DNA of 64,000 nucleotides from Caballeronia concitans (GTDB lineage Bacteria > Pseudomonadota > Gammaproteobacteria > Burkholderiales > Burkholderiaceae): assembly GCF_001544615.1 (NCBI RefSeq), contig NZ_FCNV02000006.1, positions 209,843-273,842 on the forward strand. Reading direction: 5' to 3'. How positions within the stretch are numbered: position 1 is the first letter of the stretch; every line of letters begins with the position of its first letter. The translations under genes were made by a program, and so were the position numbers. This document shows, in pieces, positions 59,191 to 64,000 of this stretch. Under the pieces are notes generated by a model. The model had not been told where the DNA came from and ran no database searches. It was given only the letters and a program-made list of their open reading frames with translations.

Positions 59191-59370
59191 TCACAAAAGC
59201 ACGGGACGGAACTCGCCGTCGGCTTTGGCGGAGGACAGGTAGCGGGCGACAGCCGCGCGGGCTGTCAGGCCTGCGTACCAGGCCCGCAGCGCGGCGAGCG
59301 ACGCAGCGTCCGGAAAGTGCGGCGAGGCAGGTGCAGCGAGCGTAGGCGCCGGAGACTGAAGCGTTCTCAT
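59191..59370 (-). pseudogene. N-terminal fragment of a phage-type integrase
   Basis: A 59-residue frame starting MRTLQSPAPTLAAPAS, continuing SLAALRAWYAGLTARAAVAR and YLSSAKADG, matches what I recall as the N terminus of a tyrosine-recombinase family in Burkholderia. The reading ends after about 60 residues and nothing of the catalytic domain is found downstream. It is a left-over of a recombinase gene, different from the one at 19117. Confidence 0.6.
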
Positions 59371-60206
59371 GCCTTCCAGTTTAGGCACGAAATCAGGCGA
59401 TTACGATAAGAAGACTTATCGCAACGGCACAGCGTGGAAGCACATCTGTAACCGGAGCCATGCTTCGGCAAGTCGTCGCAATCCTCGAACAGCGGCCGTC
59501 CGGCGGAGACTATTGGCTCTGGAGGACCGGCTCCGGACAGACAGCAGCCCGCAAAGCGGTCAGTCATCCGAACCCAGATTTTGCGAACGGGTTGCCACTA
59601 AGCCGCCGTTGGGCACCTAACCCAACCGGCCAACTTCTGCTGTTCTCTTGTACTGTGTAAAAGTCACGCGACCGGCTGGTCTTTCTTCGGAACCTGACCT
59701 TGAGCTCGCCTTGCGAGCATCGGCCATAGCCACCGTTCCCCCCGAAAGGCGGCGACAGCGCAGTGCGTATCAGTCGCTCGCGACTTGGAATGTGCCAGAG
59801 ATCTGCAACCCGTCAGCCGAGGGCCTGACAACTTTCGCGCAGCCGTGCTTTCAGACACCGTGAGCAATCCCTCGTTGACAAAGCTAAGACAGTTGGAGGG
59901 AATGGAATTTGTTCGTTGGAATGCTATACGAGCGTAGCGGCCATAACAGCCGGATTAGATACGACTGAGGCCTTTTTGCTCAAGTCGTTTCCCGGGTATT
60001 CCGCACCATTTCGCAAGGCTAATGAAGTGCATCCGCTGCATCGCAGTTGCCTGCCCGCACAATTTGAGTTATCACCGATGCCATTCCTCTGTAAGCCAAA
60101 TGCACCGCTTCAAGTCTTTCGTTTGGACGGCCGCTGACTGGTCTCACGTGGCGGAGCCTGTCAGAAATCGAACAAAGCCTCGGACACTGTTAAACCTACA
60201 CATAAA
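59371..60206. other. Gene-poor DNA
   Basis: About 830 bp between the integrase fragment and the kinase gene. No convincing gene, repeat or RNA is seen. Confidence 0.4.
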
Positions 60207-62138
60207 TTACTTGGGACGGGCGGCGTCGAGTAGCCTCAGCAATTGACCTATATCGACTGGCTTAACTAAATGATGCTCAAATCCGGCCGTCATGGTTCGT
60301 AGCCGATCCTCCGCCTGTCCATACCCGGTGACTGCGATAAGCATAGGTCTTACATCGCCTTTTTTTCGAATTTGTCCAGCTAATGCGTACCCGTCCATAT
60401 CAGGAAGGCCAATATCGAGCAATGCTACGTCAAATCGGCGAAGATCAGCAGCGCCGATGGCGGACATTGAGTCGTACACTACCGTTACGTCATGGCCCTC
60501 CGCTTCGCAGAGCAGGGCTAGCGAATCAGCTGCATCATGATTATCGTCAACGACAAGAACCCGAGCAGGCCTAGCAGGAGACACCGGTTTACCAGGAGGC
60601 AAAGGGCCATGAGCAATGTCGGTCTGTTCATGGTTCAAAAGCGGGAAGTTGATAGTGACAGTAGTTCCTTGCCCGGGGCCGGGACTTTCCAGATCAATGT
60701 CCCCGTTGTGCAACCGCACTAGCTGCTTTACTAACGAAAGACCGATACCGAGGCCTCCTTCTGACCGATCAAGCGTACGCTCACCTTGTGAGAAAAGCTC
60801 GAAGATATGGGGAAGCAATGTCGGGGAGATTCCACTCCCATTATCACGAATCACGATGACAGCGACCTGACTTGAGGCGTGCACCGCGATTTCAACCTGC
60901 CCCTCTTCCTGCGTGTACTTACTCGCATTGTTCAGCACGTTGACAAGTATCTGCGAGAGCCTGGCGGCGTCCGCGCAAATCCAAATAGGGTCTGGCGGTA
61001 GGGTCACCGTGACATTTTGCTTACGTGCCTTCGTCATCGAGGCCACGGTCTCGACTGCTCCATATATAGATGAGCCCACAATAAGCGGTGTTAGCCGAAG
61101 CTTGATGCGACCATGTGTGATTCGGGATACGTCCAGCAGGTCGTCTACGAGGCGGGTCATATGGTCAACTTGACGACTAATCATGCCGACAAGTTCCGCC
61201 TGCGGCACGGGGCCCCCTCTCTCCATTAGTGTGATGGCGGATTTCATTGGCGCCAAAGGATTGCGGAGTTCGTGAGCAAGCATTGCAAGAAACTCGTCTT
61301 TGCGCCGGTCCGCATCACGCAGCTTTTGTTCTGCTTCTTTGCGCGCCGTAATATCGCTAGCTGCGCCGATCCACTCGTAAATATTCCCAGCGTCGTCGAG
61401 CATAGGAACGGCCCTGGAAATCACCCATCCAAAGTCTCCACTCGCCCGTCTCACGCGATGCTCAAGGTGATAAACGGATTTGGTACGAATCGCTTCATCT
61501 ACTGCCGCTTTCAGCGGTGGCTGATCGTCGGGAGGAATGAAATCGTCCAGCCAAAGGGCATCGGTTACGACGACATTTTTCAGAATCCCACGTCCCTCTA
61601 GTGGATGCAGTTCTGTCCAATTCGGGTTAATGCGGTAGATGACGTCCTCCGTCGCGTTGGAAAGAGCACGAAACCGCTTTTCACTTTCTTCCAACGCGTT
61701 TTGGTACCGAAATTGCTCGGTAATGTCGACCGTCGTATGCAGAATACATGCGATCTTGCCGGCTTCGTCATGTATCGGTGTGTTTGTCGCGGCCCAGAAA
61801 CGTTCCTCGTATGCCACCCGTCCATTCGCGTCTTCAATTCGGATGGGATACCGCTGTGCGGGGAGGCGATCAGACTTTCCAGTCTCACGGACGCGTGCGA
61901 GGGATCTACGGAGGGCTCTTTCACCTGTGTCCTCTGCGTCGTTCGGATTTCCTGGAAAAGCGTCAAACAAACTCAAGCCAACCAAATCTTCCCGTCTACG
62001 CGATGATGCTTGGAGAAACGCGTCGTTGACTGCGAGGATGGTGGCTTCAGGGTCAGGCGAAAGCAAATAGTTGCCGGCCGGCGAGCTGTTGAAAACGATT
62101 TCGAAAATATGCGGTGTAAGCATCGTCCTATGGCCCAT
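60207..62138 (-). CDS. PAS-domain hybrid histidine kinase with C-terminal receiver
   Basis: A 643-residue soluble two-component sensor. Two PAS/PAC regions come first (IFEIVFNSSPAGNYLLSPDP, and SEKRFRALSNATEDVIYRIN). The kinase follows: H-box FLAMLAHELRNPLAPM, N-box LVNVLNNASKYT, G1 DNGSGIS and G2 GGLGIGLSLVKQLV. The receiver domain ends the protein (VLVVDDNHDAADS, acceptor VALLDIGLPDMDG, K in HHLVKPVD). No membrane segment is seen, so it probably senses a cytoplasmic signal, perhaps light, oxygen or redox. The frame is open to 62213; I chose ATG 62138, and 62123 is also possible. Confidence 0.9.
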   Translation of the reverse strand: MGHRTMLTPHIFEIVFNSSPAGNYLLSPDPEATILAVNDAFLQASSRRREDLVGLSLFDAFPGNPNDAEDTGERALRRSLARVRETGKSDRLPAQRYPIRIEDANGRVAYEERFWAATNTPIHDEAGKIACILHTTVDITEQFRYQNALEESEKRFRALSNATEDVIYRINPNWTELHPLEGRGILKNVVVTDALWLDDFIPPDDQPPLKAAVDEAIRTKSVYHLEHRVRRASGDFGWVISRAVPMLDDAGNIYEWIGAASDITARKEAEQKLRDADRRKDEFLAMLAHELRNPLAPMKSAITLMERGGPVPQAELVGMISRQVDHMTRLVDDLLDVSRITHGRIKLRLTPLIVGSSIYGAVETVASMTKARKQNVTVTLPPDPIWICADAARLSQILVNVLNNASKYTQEEGQVEIAVHASSQVAVIVIRDNGSGISPTLLPHIFELFSQGERTLDRSEGGLGIGLSLVKQLVRLHNGDIDLESPGPGQGTTVTINFPLLNHEQTDIAHGPLPPGKPVSPARPARVLVVDDNHDAADSLALLCEAEGHDVTVVYDSMSAIGAADLRRFDVALLDIGLPDMDGYALAGQIRKKGDVRPMLIAVTGYGQAEDRLRTMTAGFEHHLVKPVDIGQLLRLLDAARPK

Positions 62139-62357
62139 GGTGAATCCGTGCGAATTAGCACATTTCAAGAAAACGCAAGTTTGATTCCATGACCGCGTTG
62201 CCGGGGCCGCCATGTCCCGGTTCCCATGGTGCGCTTGCGGGACTGGCAGCAGCCGGCATCATTTCGCGCAACCGGGCGCTCGAGGCTGCCGGAGAGAAGA
62301 ACGGTGACTAATACGGCGATCCTCGGACTAGTTCAGTAAGCGGCCGGGCAACTCACC

Positions 62358-62709
62358 TTGATCGTAGTTGAAGCGCTTGGGAGTATCGTGTCCACCAAAG
62401 CGAATAAGCGGACAACGAAAGGTTTCCTTCGCGAGATCATGCACCTGTTGGCGGAGGTCACTCGCCTGGCGGTCGATCACAACATGAGCGCCCGGGCGCG
62501 CATCGTTGAGATCATCTTCCGTCAGGAGAAGGCGTACGACATCAGGATGGGCACCACGATGGTCGAGGACCGTGTGTGTGCGCCGCAGCTCGAAGCGGCG
62601 ATGGCCACCGTCATGGGTCTCCTGCCGGCCAGCTCAACATATTCGTTGAGGCGGTCACGCAGGAGGAAATCGACCTTCACTTCGGTGTGTACGAGCGGAT
62701 GCTCGCCGA
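62358..62709 (+). pseudogene. Frameshifted hypothetical gene
   Basis: One frame reads KGFLREIMHLLAEVTRLAVD and MGTTMVEDRVCAPQLEAAMA up to about 62635. A different frame then gives NIFVEAVTQEEIDLHFGVYE and RMLAEKLGTVSPIR with a stop near 62709. Both parts look protein-like, so one gene with a single frameshift is likely. I do not recognise the family. A hairpin terminator candidate lies 200 bp downstream. Confidence 0.4.
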
Positions 62710-62915
62710 GAAGCTCGGTACAGTTTCGCCGATACGGTAACTTCGGCACTCGAACTCGGCGCTGGGGGGCAGTGCTTCATTCGTAGGCGGCAACGACGCT
62801 CCCCTCCTTGTTTAGCCGAAGTCGACCAGCAAAGGAAGGGGAGGTCGCGGCGTCGGATCTTGCGCAGCGCAAGAGTGCATCCACATCTAGGCCGAACCAG
62901 AAAAGGCACCATCAG

Positions 62916-62950
62916 GCCGCTTCGCGCAGCTTTACGCAAGGCGGCTTTTT
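62916..62950 (+). terminator. Possible Rho-independent terminator
   Basis: GCCGCTTCGCG (62916-62926) can pair imperfectly with CGCAAGGCGGC (62935-62945), followed by five T. It would serve plus-strand transcription ending in this area. Confidence 0.6.
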
Positions 62951-63007
62951 CTTTGGCGCTGTGATTTCGGTAGCAATGCCATATTGCTCTTTAAGCTCGC
63001 GCCCGCG

Positions 63008-63395
63008 TCACCGCATAAACATCGCGATCAGCTCGATCAACTGGCTGTGGGCTACGCCTTTTTGCAGGTAGCCATCGAATTCGTCATCCTTGATCTGGCG
63101 TCGCACCTCGCTTTCGTCCAGTGCGGTATAGGCGATGATCGCGATTCCACTGGTGCGTGGATCATGCCGTAGTACGCGCGCGGCCTCGATACCGTTGCAT
63201 TCCGGCATGGAAACATCCATCGGAATGACGTGCGGCATCCACATTTCCGCGGCAAGGATGGCTCCCCGGCCATTGAAGGCAGTGCGGGGCTCAATCTGTT
63301 CCAACGACAGATATGTCGCGAGAGCCAGTGCCCCGCTCGGTTGTCATCGACGATCAGGACGCGAGGGGGAACGCCGTTGATGGCAACGCGGCGGG
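63008..63395 (-). pseudogene. Single-domain response regulator with one frameshift
   Basis: A receiver domain is split over two frames. The N terminus RVLIVDDNRAG is followed by a one-base shift near 63333; the next frame continues LALATYLSLEQIEPRTAFNG and contains the acceptor Asp in PMDVSMPECNG and the conserved K in YLQKGVAHS. Repaired, it is a normal stand-alone receiver of about 120 residues. It lies near a hybrid kinase (60207) that could have been its partner. Confidence 0.7.
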
Positions 63396-63597
63396 TGGTC
63401 CAGGGCAAGGCGAAACGGAGGAAGGCGCGGAAAGGTGGAATCAACATCTCGAACTATTTCTATGGACGCCGCAGTCGGTGTGCCCGCCCCTCGATTTGCA
63501 CGGCAAGAGGCCGTGTTTGGTCCGTCGGAATTATGGCGTGCCGTTCGGTGATCTGGTTTATTATCGCTGCGTTGTTGTTAATACAATGTCAACGCAA

Positions 63598-63921
63598 TCA
63601 AGAGCGCGAAGCGGCCGCGCGTCGAAGCGGGGAAACGACGTTTGCGCGCTCCAGATCACGCTCGCCAGCCGCAGCGGAATGCGCGATCAAGACTAGATCC
63701 GAGGTTTTCCTGTTCTCCCGCAGGCGGCCGGCCACGTCCAGCCCTGACATGTCGGGCATCCAGATGTCCAGCAAGACGATTTCCGGCCGCCACCGCGCAG
63801 TGGCGTCAATCGCCGCCCCTCCGCCATAGACTGCAGCGGCGTCGAATCCGCTTAGGCCCAGCACCATGCTGATGGCGTCCGCCGTATCGACATAGTCGTC
63901 CAGTAATGTTGCGCGCAACAT
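63598..63921 (-). CDS. Truncated response regulator receiver domain
   Basis: A 107-residue receiver-domain protein starting MLRATLLDDYVDTADAISMV, with the acceptor Asp in PEIVLLDIWMPDMSG and the Thr/Ser position in LIAHSAAAG. The last helix and the conserved Lys region are missing; the end (ANVVSPLRRAAASRS) looks like a shifted frame. It is probably non-functional or strongly modified. The window ends 80 bp upstream, without another gene. Confidence 0.6.
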   Translation of the reverse strand: MLRATLLDDYVDTADAISMVLGLSGFDAAAVYGGGAAIDATARWRPEIVLLDIWMPDMSGLDVAGRLRENRKTSDLVLIAHSAAAGERDLERANVVSPLRRAAASRS

Positions 63922-64000
63922 TACTGGATTTATGTGTAGCGCGCGGTTATGTGGAGGGGTCGTGCAGCAAGGCAAACCCGCCTGGTTTGAGCATTCCTTG

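Overview
The window looks like a chromosomal segment of a Burkholderiaceae bacterium (Burkholderia, Paraburkholderia or Caballeronia type). The evidence is high GC, the gene orders algH-ruvX-pyrR-pyrB-pseudo-pyrC-plsC and rubredoxin-thiD, a groES-groEL operon with a CIRCE operator, and an ABC-exported O-antigen locus. No tRNA, rRNA or CRISPR array was seen.

Layout. 0-0.7 kb: a long imperfect inverted repeat. 0.7-4.8 kb: galU, a GlxA/AraC-type regulator, a PAP2-type membrane protein and a LysR regulator. 4.8-9.6 kb: the start of O-antigen synthesis on the minus strand: a WbpM-type 4,6-dehydratase, a WecA/WbpL-type initiating transferase, an NAD-dependent sugar epimerase/reductase and a family 2 glycosyltransferase. 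9.6-21.5 kb: an accessory island that splits the O-antigen cluster. It is mostly non-coding and decayed. It holds a CoiA-like zinc-finger protein, a small membrane protein, three divergent paralogues with a NERD-like fold that lack the nuclease residues, a decayed IS21-type element, a foldback element and a tyrosine recombinase. 21.5-41.1 kb: the main O-antigen block: an acyltransferase, two Gtr-like side-chain modules (GT2, small flippase, DUF2142 GT-C), wzt/wzm, large glycosyltransferases including a methyltransferase/coiled-coil/GT/GT fusion, and rmlBACD.

41.5-44 kb: apaH followed by an IscB (OMEGA) RNA-guided nuclease locus. It has an upstream omega/HEARO RNA region and one frameshift in the HNH domain. 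44-48.8 kb: a tightly packed minus-strand operon algH-ruvX-pyrR-pyrB-pyrX-plsC, in which the dihydroorotase-like protein lacks the HxH zinc ligands. 48.8-54.6 kb: photolyase, an HPt-like scaffold protein, rubredoxin (56 aa), thiD, a DUF72 protein and a small secreted protein with a terminator. 54.7-56.9 kb: groESL with a strong sigma70 promoter and CIRCE. 57-64 kb: an LpxL-type acyltransferase, an integrase fragment, a hybrid histidine kinase and broken response regulators.

How it fits together. RmlBACD makes dTDP-rhamnose. The WbpM-like enzyme and the epimerase make a 6-deoxy-HexNAc-type nucleotide sugar. The WecA-like enzyme primes undecaprenyl phosphate, the glycosyltransferases extend the chain, and Wzm/Wzt exports it. 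The Gtr-like modules and the acyltransferase probably decorate the exported polymer. The two most interesting stretches are the three-gene family of catalytically 'empty' NERD-like proteins (13.6-16.9 kb) and the omega RNA/IscB locus (42.35-43.96 kb).
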